Assembly (NCBI GenBank): GCA_942486035.1 | Contig: CALNXK010000009.1 | Location: 41,001 to 105,000 of the forward strand | Reading direction: 5' to 3' | Length of the DNA stretch: 64,000 nt | Source: Porites lobata | Lineage: Eukaryota; Cnidaria; Anthozoa; Scleractinia; Poritidae | Shown: one piece after another, positions 1 through 13,986 of the stretch | Layout: the number at the start of each line of letters is the position of its first letter | How positions within the stretch are numbered: the stretch's first letter is position 1 | Program-made: the position numbers and the translations under genes | The notes under the pieces: model-generated | Told to the model about the DNA's origin: nothing | Seen by the model: only the letters and a program-made list of their open reading frames with translations | Databases searched by the model: none

Positions 1-953
1 ACTTGTTAATCTCAAACAAATCTCATTTGAATCTGGGGATGAAGAGTTGCAAAATATCATGTACATCTGCTGTACATGCAGTGATTTTGTTATCTCTGCG
101 TCCTGCGTCCCTGATGCATAAAGATCGCCAAAGATGCAAAATAATAATGGTATGTGTCCTGTGAGACACAAAGAATGATCCATTGATTTGAAGATTTTTT
201 GGAGTAGAATATCCGGTGTGTGTGATTTCTTTTTTCAGTAAAGTGTAAAAAAGGGTTTTTGCATCTGTCTCCATATTAACTGTCTGGTTACATAAAGGCC
301 CAAGCATTTCAATTTAGGACTCCCAGGACTCACCATAACTATTTGTAACAAAATCTCTGTACATGTAGTTTTATATTAAAAGAATATACCTGCAGGGAGA
401 ATACTCCAGAGTAAAAGTGACTGGGATGTTGAGGGATTTATGGGGGCTTTGAAATTTTCCGTTTGCTTTTTTTTTTCTTGGATAGGAAAATTTGATAAGT
501 GATTTTTGGGGTACCTTGATTTAAGAAGAGATTTTTGGGGTGCTCAAAACAATCTGAAGACTGATGTCTTTCCATGTATGTATGCCAGCCACATAGTTCT
601 GCTTATTCTTGGTTTGTGCCTTTAAAAAACTGTCGCTTAACGTTGGGGATGAGGAGCTGCGAAATAACAGGAACATGTAGTTAAGGGATAATATACCCCA
701 GGGGGGGTAGTCCAAGGTAAAATAAACAGGGAGAAAACGCAGGAGTTTTTTAGGGTATAAAATTCTCTGCTCCGCTTTTTTGTTTGGATAAGAAAATTTG
801 GCTAGTATTTTGTAGGGTGTTCAAAACAATCTAAATATTGGTGTACCAGGCACATATGCCAGTAGTAATTCTGCTTGATCAAGTACAACCAAACTTGTTT
901 TGCAATGTTTTAACAGTTAATTTAATAATTAAATAAACACATTCTGATTATAG

Positions 954-1098
954 AGAAGCCTACTTATTTAAGTCCATTAATTGGCCCAGCATTCCTTCAC
1001 ATGAGCGGCGAGCATGGGTGGAGTTTCATAGCTACTTAGAAGAATTACACAGCACAAAAGGAATTAACATGATCAATATGAATGTGAATTTTTGCTAA
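954..1098 (+). CDS. possible terminal exon of an unrecognised gene entering from the left
   Basis: After an acceptor-like TTATAG the sequence stays open for 47 codons to a TAA. It begins EAYLFKSINWPSIPSHERR and continues with a Trp/Glu/His-rich stretch, more protein-like in composition than the other short open frames nearby. I do not recognise the family. No upstream exon is identifiable in the first 950 bases, so the rest would lie outside the window. It could equally be chance; confidence is low. Confidence 0.22.
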
Positions 1099-2215
1099 AA
1101 ATTTGGATATAAGACAGCAAAGATATTGTCATTCACAGACAGTGAATCCAGGGGTTTTAACCTGGACCTTGGATTATCAATTTTCCAACATTTTTAGCAG
1201 AGAAAAGGAAATGTATGCCTCTCACAAAGAGAGGGGGGGTGGTCACAGATACGCAGGACCCCCATAGGCTATGCTCTTGTTGGTGCGGAAAGGAAAGCAT
1301 GTTCTAAACCCTTGAAAGACTGTGAAAGATCTAATTAGGGAGCACAAGCACAGGCTGCCCATGTGCGAAATTTGAGTATATCGGCCTTCTTGCATAACCT
1401 TTGAAATAATTGTGTGAGGATTTTTATGGGGAAAACAAGATTATTTCTTTAACCTGTCCAATGAACATGAAAGGATTTGAATAAAAATTGGCTAACTTAC
1501 TCAAGAGCTAACTGGTTACAATAAAACCCATACATTGGCTTTAGTCGGCTCTGGAATCACAAAGAAAGAAGAATTATCACACAACTTAATTGAGGCTAGC
1601 CTGTATAAATCCTCATATTTCGAAGGCCACACAACAATGCCAATGCTCTCATTTCTAGCTTGGGCCCCCTGAACATAACGAATTTACACAGAAATGTTTC
1701 TCAGCAACAGAATCAGATCTCGTTCAAACCCAAAATGATTTTACTCTTCCTATTCCACAGTCTACTGACAATAGTCAAAATCAAATCAAGTAGAATTTTT
1801 TTTGTTTTAAGTTTTGCTTTATTGTTGATCAGTTTTTGTTTATTCTCTAGGTACTATCCAAGTTTCCTGTGATACAGCACTTTGTTTTTGGAACACTGAT
1901 GTCCATTGAAGAGGCAGACAAATTTAAGAAACCTCTGTAACACTCTGTGACCTTATGTTACGACTTCCCGATTACTAAGGTTGGCAAAGATAAGGCAGTA
2001 ACATCTCTGCAATAGTCATGACAAGTCACTGTGACCAGCAAGTCACCATGGCAAGACTGCATGTACAGCCTTGTTCATGTAATTGGCATATTTTGTCCAG
2101 GCATTGAATGATTGTAAGCAAGCCTTGTTCACTCTGCTTACTCGGCATGTGAATTCAGGCCAATCTACAGCAAATCCTCTCATGGAGGAAACTTCTTTAA
2201 GATAATCACCTGGGT
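1099..2215. other. no gene seen
   Basis: AT-rich intergenic sequence. Around 1400-1500 there is a stretch (GGGGAAAACA to AATAAAAATTGG) that resembles one near 12305-12360, so a dispersed repeat is likely. I see no supported coding region. Confidence 0.5.
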
Positions 2216-2690
2216 AAATGGACACCTAGAGTTGCTCCGTGCCTTTTTAAATTCTTTTTAGTTAACACTCTCTAAAGGTGATGTTACACGAGACAATTCA
2301 CAAAGACAATTTTCAGCACAACACAGCGTTGCAGTGTTGGAACAATGTTGCAAACATTCGAAACAATGTTACAACAATGCTGTAATGCTGTCGTTGCGCT
2401 AAAAACCATTGTTGCGAATCGTCTCGTGTAACATCACCTTAAGATAAATAGACGCATTGTGAAAATGGACACGTAGAGTTGGTCCCTACCTTTCTTGACT
2501 CCTCTTAGTTTACTCTCTGTAAGAGGGATGGACACCTTCGTTGCTAAAATGGACAGCTAGGGTTTAGTCACTGTCTTTCTTTTACCCCTTTTGGCTCTCT
2601 ATAAGATGGATACCTCACTAAAATGGGCGTCTAGAGTTGGTCCCTTTGTTTCTTTCCCCCTTTTAGTTTGACTCTCTTTAAGATGGAGAA
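2216..2690. repeat. tandem array of about 80-bp units interrupted by a MITE
   Basis: Units beginning AAAATGGACACCTAGAGTTGGT start near 2216, 2462, 2546 and 2620. Each continues through TTTAGTT..CTCTCT..AAGATGGA. The spacing is about 84 and 74 bp for the intact copies. The first copy is about 80 bp once the inserted element at 2278-2437 is removed. Confidence 0.7.
2278..2437. mobile_element. Harbinger-like MITE inserted in the tandem array
   Basis: Terminal inverted repeats AGGTGATGTTACACGAGAC and GTCTCGTGTAACATCACCT are perfect over 19 bp and flanked by TAA on both sides. A 3-bp TAA/TTA duplication is typical of PIF/Harbinger elements, so that assignment is an inference. The interior carries further GTTGCAACATTGTTCCAACA-like inverted motifs and no coding capacity. 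Confidence 0.75.
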
Positions 2691-3338
2691 ACATTTTCCA
2701 ATTTGCCAAAACATGAAAAAAATCATTTTTCTTCAAAACTGGGAATTCACAGGAACACGGCAAAAACCTTGAGGGTCCTGCTACACCCTTGGGATCAGAG
2801 GCACTATGTCTCCATCTTAAAGAGGTGGCACCTGAGAGTTACTGGGGGTTAATTTGTTCTGGGCTAAAACCCTTGTGTACCAATAATACTTCCTTCCTCT
2901 GTGGTAAATAAAGAATGTGACATTCTAAGAGCAAATAGGTTTACCAAGTTCTTTCCTTTGAACTTTGACAGTGAAAACCCACAAGTAGAACTGCATTTTC
3001 AAAAGTTAGCTTCGGCAGGTTATTTCATAAATGGTAATTCAGCACAATTATTTAGGTGAAATTGAAGAATTGCTCCCCAAATAATCTGTCGGCAGGTTGT
3101 TGTCTAACTGTCAACCAACGGTCAGCCGACAATTAGTGGCCAACAGTCAGCTGACAAATGGCAACTGTTGGTCGACAAAGGACCAACAGTCAGCCGACAG
3201 TTTTCCCCATTTTTTTGCTGGTGAACAACAGATGGCCAACAAATTTTGGGGGAAGCTGTTCTCAATTTTACCATTATTTAGGTTATTTATAGGTTCTTAA
3301 ATAGGTTCTCATTTTCTGAAGAAAAAATACATGTATCC

Positions 3339-3450
3339 GTATATCAAAAATCAAGATTTTACGCAGATTTTAAGCGAAATACCAATAAATACTCGAGTAT
3401 TTATTGGTATTTCACTTAAAATCTGCATAAAATCTTGATTTTTGATATAC
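3339..3450. repeat. 112-bp near-perfect palindrome
   Basis: Two 56-bp arms meet at ACTCGAGT. They differ at two positions only, and both are C/T differences within CG dinucleotides (ACGC versus ATGC, AGCG versus AGTG). Probably a MITE or foldback element. It is followed directly by a C/G-rich hairpin (3465-3540). Confidence 0.85.
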
Positions 3451-3540
3451 TGTAAATCCTCTATTAAGCCCCCCTTGGAGGGGGGGCTTATTTCTTTCAA
3501 ACAGATTTGAGGGGGGAGGGGGGCCTTAATTTTTGATAAA

Positions 3541-5981
3541 TGTAAAAAAATAAGAACCTGTTTCCAATTGTATAGAAGGGGCCAGTAACAAGCAAATTTT
3601 AGCCGAACAAGTTCTTTAAGAGATGGAGGCCAGGGGTACTAACCATTTATATGGAAAAACCGGAAATTCTGGTTGAAAAGTCAAATGGTTCAATGCATTC
3701 TGTTTGGGAGCTTTACAAAAATATGGGCTGTGATTTGAGGGGATAAAATTTTTCCACTCTTTTTAGTATTTTCAGCTGATTTGGATATAATTTGTAGTGG
3801 GCTGTTCTCCCAACACATCAGATTTTATAGTTTTATGCGTATGCACAAGATTTCCCCCCTGGTGGTTTGTGCAAATAGCATGCACCCCAGGTTTTTTTCT
3901 TGCTGCCTCGTACAAACAATAATTGCCCTCTCGACTTTGCTATGAATCAGGGTTGTCACTAAGATTTCAAGTTTCAGGGTACATGAAATTTTTATGTGGG
4001 GAATTGAACAGCTAGGAAGTTTGCTTGGTTGTATTTATAAATCCTTTGTTTCATATAAAAATAGCCAGGGGTCATGTTTTTGTAGCCACGGGAAATTCCC
4101 AGCCACCTGCCTTAATGACAGCCCTGTATGAACACAAATATACAGTCTATGAACATAAATATACTGTGATTTTACTTAACCCGTGAAATAGGTAGTAGAA
4201 TGCTACCTGCTATAATGCAATGATTCCATTGCTGCCTTTTGTTTACTTGTAGGTATTTTGCACGTAGTTGTTAGTATCAGTTTCATGGGTCAAGTAAAAT
4301 CACTCTAATGTAGGCGTCGAAAGGCGTAGGGGATCAGAAGGAAGGGGAAAAGGGAGGGGGATTGATTCTTGCACCTGTCACACAGGCTAATCCTCTAGTA
4401 CTATTTTCATTTCCTGTCACTTCAAAAATATTAGGGAGAGACCTAGTTAAAAAGTTTTTATACTTAGTTCAGTCCATCATCTTTCTTTGTTTAAGACTTA
4501 GCATACTTATAACCATTTTTTATCATGGACTAACAAAATTTGTTACAGCAAATCTTGATAATTTTTGTTTAAAATTGGAGGTAAAATTCAGCCCTTTCTG
4601 TTTCAGATCATTATTTCTCCCTCCTCTTTTACTATCATATTGTTTACCCAATAAAGACTGTGCAAAAATGTACTTTTTTCTACGATGGTTGAGTGACATG
4701 AAATAATTTACCAAAATGTTGTAATAAAATTATGAAAATGCCTGTTGCCCCACTTTTCCTCACATCCCTCTTTTTTTGGATGTTTGCATCCAAAAATTCC
4801 CTTTTCAAATACTTAAGCACTGTGTAGTTCAAGAGTGGAATTTATTGTCATGCCTTTGTCAAACACCACACCAAATTAGGCTATCTTCAGCTGCAAAGGG
4901 AGGTGATGCTCATTGATAAATATAGACTTCCAAAAGATTGATTTTTTTCCTCTCAGAAAGCATTTGTGTATTAAACTCAGTTGTGGGAAGAAAAAATGAA
5001 GTCCACAGATTCATTTGGTATACCCAATATTTTTATTTCATATATGTTTCTGTATTGAGCTTCTGTGTTGTCCAATATACTTTATAGAGCCTAATAGGAG
5101 CAATAGTATTTTCTACAGAGATCATAACTCTGTAAATAAGTGACAGCCCCAACTCCTTCATTTATTACCGCCCTCTTGCTATTGAAAAATTGCAAAATTT
5201 GTCAAATATGAGGGCGGGTTGGAAATTTAACCCGTTCATACGTCTCCCCAATCCAATGACGTAATCCACAATACCGAACTTGGCCTTTTGAGTAAGGGCT
5301 ATTTTCATATTCATTGTTTACTGATCACTCAAGACTCCTTCAGAAAAAATGATGGAGAATATTTCAATGAGGCCTTTAACGGGCTAAATTAAAAGCGGGA
5401 CGCGAGTACATATAATTTCTGTAAAATATTTTATTTCTTTTGTATTTCTCGTTTTAAAATATGTTTCTTTAACAATAATTTCCTCTGGTATATATTACAA
5501 GCCTTGACAGTTATCTGCCGTCATAATGTTGTACATAAACATAGCAAGATCCGAGAACAAATATTTAGGGATCTTTCGCCCTAACAAGGTAAAACAAGTG
5601 TAAGAACGTCGATGTATTTCCTCATAAGGACCAGCGTGGCCAAAACGCAGCAATGCGTAAACATTATTAAATAGTATACCTCTTTAAAGATTAAGAAAGA
5701 AGCCTTCTTACAAATGTGAGCTTACAATATACAACATTAGAAAAAATATTAGGGCAAGAAAGATATCATTTTGTCTTTAAAAACATCACGAACATACTAC
5801 ATAACATTTAAAGATCACAAAGCAATGCATTTTATTACGTAAGATAAAGAGCTGCTGCCTTCGTCATACTCAACCGTTCGAACGCGCATGTAGCTATGAA
5901 AATAAAGCCGCCGCTTGCGAAGCGTCAACAAACAATGGCAAGGAATAATTAGAAAAAGTGAAAAATAGAGCAGAAGGTCCG
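3541..5981. other. intergenic, no gene seen
   Basis: AT-rich sequence with scattered low-complexity runs. The open frames near 4362-4714 overlap on opposite strands, have no recognisable domain and are hydrophobic or T-rich by composition. The last few hundred bases before 5981 are the probable 3' UTR of the minus-strand IER-like gene; a possible AATAAA on the minus strand lies at 5831-5836. Confidence 0.5.
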
Positions 5982-6722
5982 TTAAAACGCTTCTACAACG
6001 GTCTGCGACCAGCCAAACACGCCACGAACAGGTCCAACAGGCGCCATGCATTGAAAGGAGTCTAGGTTCGACCCAAGCGAGGAAGTCGACCTAGGAATAC
6101 TAGAAAGTCCAGAAAAACTACTACTAAATACATTAACAAGTCCTGAAATATCCATTGGTTCTTGATAACTGAGTTCCGTTTTAGAAGATTCTTTGTCGCT
6201 TTCAGTTTTCATACGCTTGTTTTGTACCGCGTGGCTGTCACAAGGTTCATTACCATGCGATCTCGCTCGTTTCGAGCCAGTCACGTATTTGACCTCTGCT
6301 TTCCTTTCTGTTCTCTGTCCGTGAGTAGCTTTTACTGTTTTATCAATATCCAGAACCTCCTTACACTCCTTTTTGGCTTGCTTTGGGGCGCTTTCATCCA
6401 TTTCCGTGACTCTATCATTTAATTTTGCCGCGGAACGCGTCGTATGTTTCGCATTTCCTGTGTCAACGGACCCTCCTGGAATATCGGGCGTCATTTTCGT
6501 TTTGTCAAAAGTCGCAAGTTCGTTTTCCATAGCATCTATATCCATATCTATGTCCACTTTGGTTCTGTAAGTGTAGTAAGCAGAGTCTGTTGACGTTAAG
6601 ACATTGTTTAAGACTTGGGACACGAGCAAATTACGTCGAAGAAGTGGACCGCCACGACAACGCCGCGAGTCCGTTATCTTCGACAGTGAAACCTGAATAA
6701 TCCTCGTCGTTTCGCAATCCAT
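5982..6722 (-). CDS. IER2/IER5-like immediate-early response protein
   Basis: An intronless frame encodes 246 aa from the ATG at 6722; an in-frame GTG two codons earlier is not a plausible animal start. Residues about 4-45 match the N-terminal IER signature: basic and aromatic positions around ISLSK..SRRCRGG, then LLRRNLLVSQVLNNV, followed by acidic and Ser/Lys-rich low-complexity sequence. A basic stretch near the middle (KRARS, NKRMK) could act in nuclear localisation. The C-terminus ends in a short hydrophobic VVEAF. IER2/IER5 of vertebrates are single-exon, growth-factor- or stress-induced nuclear regulators. The match rests on the N-terminal block and the single-exon structure; the rest is divergent. 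No operon-like context; neighbours are repeats. Confidence 0.8.
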   Translation of the reverse strand: MDCETTRIIQVSLSKITDSRRCRGGPLLRRNLLVSQVLNNVLTSTDSAYYTYRTKVDIDMDIDAMENELATFDKTKMTPDIPGGSVDTGNAKHTTRSAAKLNDRVTEMDESAPKQAKKECKEVLDIDKTVKATHGQRTERKAEVKYVTGSKRARSHGNEPCDSHAVQNKRMKTESDKESSKTELSYQEPMDISGLVNVFSSSFSGLSSIPRSTSSLGSNLDSFQCMAPVGPVRGVFGWSQTVVEAF

Positions 6723-7130
6723 CTTCACAAAGATGTCTTCTGAGAATGATCTCCTCGCTACCTTTGTTTTGAATCGCTAAGATGAGTGAACTTGCCGGTA
6801 AAATTTAAATTTTTCAACGACGAAACTTCAACACGACACAGTCGAATGAAGTTCCGTGAATGAATAAACGTTGAAGAGGGCACGATTGTGAAATCGAGAT
6901 TCTTCGGGAGGGCTTAGCCAATCAAATTCTATTACGTCATACCTCGCTGTCTGTCAGAGCCAACGTGTCGAGGCTCATCAACCAATCAGGCGACATGAAA
7001 CTGAGACTTGACGTTCGTGGCTGCTAAATTTAGATATGTTTTGTTCGGTTGCTATGGGTGAGGTTCCTTTTGGCGGGAGACGTTACGCGTGATAAATATT
7101 CAGAAGATTCGACCGGATACTACTAGAATT
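6723..7130 (-). promoter_or_regulatory. candidate promoter of the IER-like gene
   Basis: Upstream of the start codon are a CRE-like TTACGTCA (6932-6939), CCAAT boxes on the plus strand (6918-6922 and 6982-6986) and CTAAATTTAG at 7024-7033, which resembles a MEF2/CArG-type site. CRE and CArG sites drive immediate-early genes in animals. Function here is inferred from position and motif only. Confidence 0.4.
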
Positions 7131-9688
<2,558 letters not shown>

Positions 9689-9964
9689 TTAAGTTTCTGT
9701 TCTAATGGTTTTCCTCGGTTTTACCTCGTTAGCAGGGTAGCGATTCCCTTTTGGATCTTTTGTAATCGGCAACTGCTTTTGCCTGAAACTGTGGGTTAAA
9801 ATAAAATAGTATCTCTCTTTATCAATATAGCAGTTGCAAGTCTCCTGCCCCACTTTTTCTAAGTTATCTGGATTGTCCCCGAAAACAGAGAAGTTTACTA
9901 ACAAAATAGAATTAAACAGGGTGGCGGTGTACAGGCTGAGAAGCGTGTATGATCTCTGCTGCAT
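9689..9964 (-). CDS. unrecognised small secreted-protein-like frame
   Basis: From an ATG at 9964 the frame encodes 91 aa. The first about 28 residues are a plausible signal peptide (hydrophobic LLSLYTATLFNSILLVNFSV), followed by a polar segment with two Cys (CNCY) and a Lys-rich tail. A CCAAT/ATCGAT duplicated block lies about 100 bp upstream, which would fit a promoter. No family is recognised, and acceptor-like sequences inside the frame suggest the true exon structure may differ. Low confidence. Confidence 0.2.
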   Translation of the reverse strand: MQQRSYTLLSLYTATLFNSILLVNFSVFGDNPDNLEKVGQETCNCYIDKERYYFILTHSFRQKQLPITKDPKGNRYPANEVKPRKTIRTET

Positions 9965-10060
9965 CGTGTCTTTCTGCGCTTTTCAGTTGTAAGTATAAGC
10001 TTTTTCCGTGGGATGCCTGTGGCACTCCCACGGTAAAAATTCGGTTCGGTTGTACCCAAA

Positions 10061-10337
10061 ATTGCAAAGCCAGCCAATAGGATTGCGTAAAATCGTTATC
10101 GATTATTTCTTCTTCCAATTCGACCAATGGGATTGTACAAAACCTTTATCGATTTTTGATCGACTTGCTTCCTCTGAAGAACGTTTCAGAACGTTTCATT
10201 GTACGAACAAATTGCAAAGCCAGCCAATAGGATTGCCTAAAATCTTTATCGATTATCTCTTCTTCCAAGCCGACCAATCAGACGGTACAAAATCTGTATC
10301 GATTTTTAATCGATTTGCTTCCTCTGAAGAACGTTCC
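10061..10337. promoter_or_regulatory. duplicated 150-bp CCAAT/ATCGAT block
   Basis: Two copies of about 127 bp (10061-10187 and 10211-10337) are collinear without gaps, offset by exactly 150 bp. Each has two CCAAT boxes (GCCAATAGG and GACCAATSRGA) and paired ATCGAT sites (TTATCGATTA and TATCGATTTTT), and ends TTCCTCTGAAGAACGTT. The regulatory role is inferred from motif content. Confidence 0.55.
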
Positions 10338-10342
10338 TTGCC

Positions 10343-13300
10343 AAATTTGTCGCCCTTGAGTTTTCCCACTCGTGCTTTAGGATGGCTTGTTAACCAGTGA
10401 AATCCTTCGGGATACTGGCAAGTCACGAAGGGCGACCTACGCCAAATAATTTCTTCCCTTCATGATTCTTTTTTGTTTAGGTCTAGCTTTTTCATAAGGT
10501 TTTTGTGGCGTCTGGTTGCGGGCCGTGATTTCCGATAGATTTTTCTATTCGGAGTTCGCCAGTTTTTGCCGAGCACAGGTAGAGTTCATTTTTTTTCTTT
10601 TCTTATCGAAAACACCTTGACGATGGGAGGTTAAATCGCGTAAATTTCAACTCTTACTCTTGACCATTGGCGGTGAAATCGCGAAAATATTGTTCTCGTC
10701 GGTCGACGACTCGCTCTTGGAAAGGATTGGACTTCTGGATGGGACACGGATCAGGACCTTAGTAAACTTATTATACCTTGGAATCAGGGATAATCATTGG
10801 AACTATGTTAACTTTGAGACCTTGGAAACACATTGCAATTAATCTTTAGCCGTATCAAGAGCATCTTGGAATATTAAACTTTCATCTTGGATTGAAACAT
10901 TGGAACTTTATCGAACTTTGTAACCCTGGGTTCGACCCTGGATGAAGCAAGCGGATGTTTAGTTTTCTTTTGTTCCATTAACCTAAAACTACAATGTTTA
11001 TTTCTCTTTGAAAAAGTTACCTGTGGCAACTTACTATCAAGATATGACGTATATGACGTTTATACATGTAGTTCCTGTTCAGATTAATCAGAGAGCATTT
11101 TGCGCATGTTCTCCATTACTTGTTTCCGTTAACATTCAACAATTTAAGTTACACGGGTAAACCTTGTTTTGATGCAAAATAACTTCTTTTTCTTATCCAA
11201 ATCGTGCTACGAAAATAACTACATAGCTATAGATCAAAACAAGATCAACTCCATCCTTGCGACCACCGACAACTATAAATTTAACTTGCGTAGCAGGTGT
11301 CGAAAGGGGTAGTATAGGGGACAGGGAGAAAGCAAAAAGGGGATGTGGATTGGGGAGAAAGAGTAGCCTGCCATGCAGGCTACTATAAATTCAGTCATAA
11401 GCACATTAAACCAACCCATACAGGTAACCTACTCATCGATGCTCATAACATGACACATCGTTCCGGTTTCCCTAATTTTTCGAAATTCAGATAGAACGCC
11501 ATTATACTTCTATAGACCAACGCATCCCACGGAAACGACTTTAGGCGTCTTGTTTGTTTTATAGACTGCATCTTAAATAATGGAGAGGGGCACTGAGGAG
11601 ACGCTACGGGTGTGGGAGGCTTGCGCGCGAGTCTCCACGCATACGAAACCCTCGCACGTACGGTAACCGGAAGTGGACTTTTTGCATTCTTGGGAAGAGG
11701 TTTTGTTTAAATGCTCGGGCAAATCTTCTTCTTCTCGGGTAAAACTTTGGTAGAATCAATGCATATTAAAGAGGAAAAGGCGTCACTTCCGGTTCCTGTC
11801 AGTCACTCTAATTGCTTGTGTACAAAGAAGATCAGATAGGACCACTGTTCTGCAGTTTGTTGTTTGGTACGCAATGCCTAGCCTTCCGCGAATCCGAAAA
11901 ATCAAGTTGTGGTTTATTAATTAGCTTCGTTTGATGATTGAGCCATTTTGGAAAAATAGCTCATATGTCAGTGGTCTAAGCGTACGTATCTTTGTGGCTT
12001 TGTGGCTCCAGTTGTGATTTTGTGGCTTTGTCTGTTCGGACACAGGTATCCCAAGCTCGAAACACCGTATTTATTCGATTAACCGCCTTGGGCGCTTATT
12101 AAATTTTTGGACCTTGAGAGTGGGCGCTTATTGGAGGTGGGCGCTTATTCGAGGCTGGGCGCTTATTAAATTTTCTACCTTCAGGATGGGCGCTTATTCG
12201 AGGTGGGCGCTAATTCGAGGTTGGGCGCTTATTCGAATAAATACGGTATGAGCATCGGCGAGCATCGGCATTGTTGCGTAACGTTCGAAATATAAGGATT
12301 TGTATGGGGAAAAAATTTATCGTTTCTGTAACCTACGAAAATGAAAGGGTTTCAATAAAAACAGCTTCCGTTACATAAAATGTGTGTTACGTCTCTCCTG
12401 TGAAGTCCGTGGGCCGATTTATGGCTGTTTTATGGGTTATACTGTAAACGGTTTTTTCTGAGAGAAGCATAACGTTTAAATATCTTCATGATTCAAACGC
12501 CGAGTACAGTGATGCAGACAGCATACAGTGTTAAAGAGTTCATATTTTAGCGTGGCTGCTGGTTCAAGACATCTTATGGCCCAATTCGGCTATCGCGAAC
12601 GGCACGGTACGTGAATTATGTTTCACCTGCTTCAAAGTGAAGTGGAAAAAATCATAGTTTTCAAAGGTATTGATTTTAACTTGGAAGTATGCGTAATTGT
12701 GTTTTAAGAACCTTGAACAAGAGCTGATTTTTTTTTAAAGCTATTACCGAGTAAATTAACTCCGTAAACATGCCTTATTCTCTCTCGTGCAAAGTTTTTT
12801 AACAGATTAAAGAACCTGTAACTTCAAGTTCCGGCAGCGTAAGTGCAACTATATCTGATACATGTTCGGCTCTCATAAAAGTTATTATAACGTAGTATTT
12901 AATTTACCCAGTGGCTAAGTAAAGATGGGTAACTTTTGCGTTAGCGAATAAACTTGGAAGTAGGCAGTTGACGAAATAATTAGAGATTGTTTCTTTGAGT
13001 GGAATAACAAGTTTCATTGAGTAGAATCGCACTTGAAAACCTCGTGAATTATGATGATGCAACCATCTACCACAATGATAAAAATCCCGGTATTTCGTAA
13101 CTATTTGGTATTCGATGAGCTACATTTTGTTAAGAAACTCCGAGGAACCTTAAAGTTTTCCTTCTAATCAACGTTTGGTGAGTTAACATTTATTGTACTT
13201 TTAATAACAATTTGTTTAACTTGCACCAAGTGTAACAGGGAAAGACAGACGAAAGTGAATATATAGCATGAGGATCGACTCAGGTGAGCGTTTCGCGTTT

Positions 13301-13986
13301 TCATTTGTGTACCGCAATACCTAACTTCGTACAAAAACCCAGTCTATATTTAGGATGAAAGAGGTAGATTCATCATTCTTGGTACTGTTACACTGAAGCA
13401 TTCAAAATAGCTCATGCACGTTAAACGTGCCTATGTGTTATAAGTAAGCCATTGCTCTTTCTTTCGTATCTGTTGTTGGTGTTTTATGTTGGATGTGCCA
13501 GTCAGGCCTTAAAGAAAATAGAGGCCAAGGAGCCTTACAAGGTCAACCTCTTCCCCAGGGCTTTTTCCTTCCCAACCCTCCCATTTTTTAAAGATAAAAG
13601 CCCTGGGACGAGATTGCCACAAGATAAAATCCTACCAACGCCTGACCTGTGACGTTTTCGAAACAATTTAGTTGTTGTAAGCAAAAGTGTTATGGCCTCA
13701 ATTTGCATGTAACTGTCTCTTCAATACATTTTTAAATTATAATTACGACTGAACAAAATTTATTTAGGGTAAAGAAGTACTTTGTGTAAGGACGGAGTTT
13801 TAGTTAAAAGAAGATTTATTAAGAACCAAATTTTATTTCAAGAATAAATAAAGTCGAACCCGTATACTGAAAGGTGGCCACATTAATAGGTTTCGTGCAT
13901 GTTTATACCTAAATTTCAATATCGGAGGATGATAGTACATCACCAGTCAGCGCTAAAGAAAAAACAAGATTGCGTTGGACGTCTCG
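10343..13986. other. intergenic, repeat-bearing, no gene seen
   Basis: Nothing coding is supported. It holds an element of GGGCGCTTATTCGAGG repeats, a TAGCCTGC..GCAGGCTA hairpin at 11364-11382, and a hairpin at 13530-13620 whose arms read like AACCTCTTCCCCAGGGCTTTT and AAAAGCCCTGGGACGAG. The frame at 13452-13652 starts at TTG and reads into this hairpin. Confidence 0.5.
12064..12249. repeat. terminal-inverted element built of GGGCGCTTATT motifs
   Basis: It begins ACCGTATTTATTCGATTAA and ends TTCGAATAAATACGGTAT. Between these are six to seven spaced copies of GGGCGCTTATT, most followed by CGAGGT or AAATTTT. Related C/G-rich GGGGCTTAT arrays occur at about 3465-3535 and 20452-20780. Confidence 0.65.

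Noticed and set aside
6162..6570. Open frames on the plus strand opposite the IER-like gene
   Set aside because: They are antisense shadows of a real minus-strand gene and encode no recognisable domain.
13452..13652. Signal-peptide-like frame with a hydrophobic start
   Set aside because: It begins at TTG, not ATG, and its second half is the hairpin repeat with AACCTCTTCCCCAGG arms.
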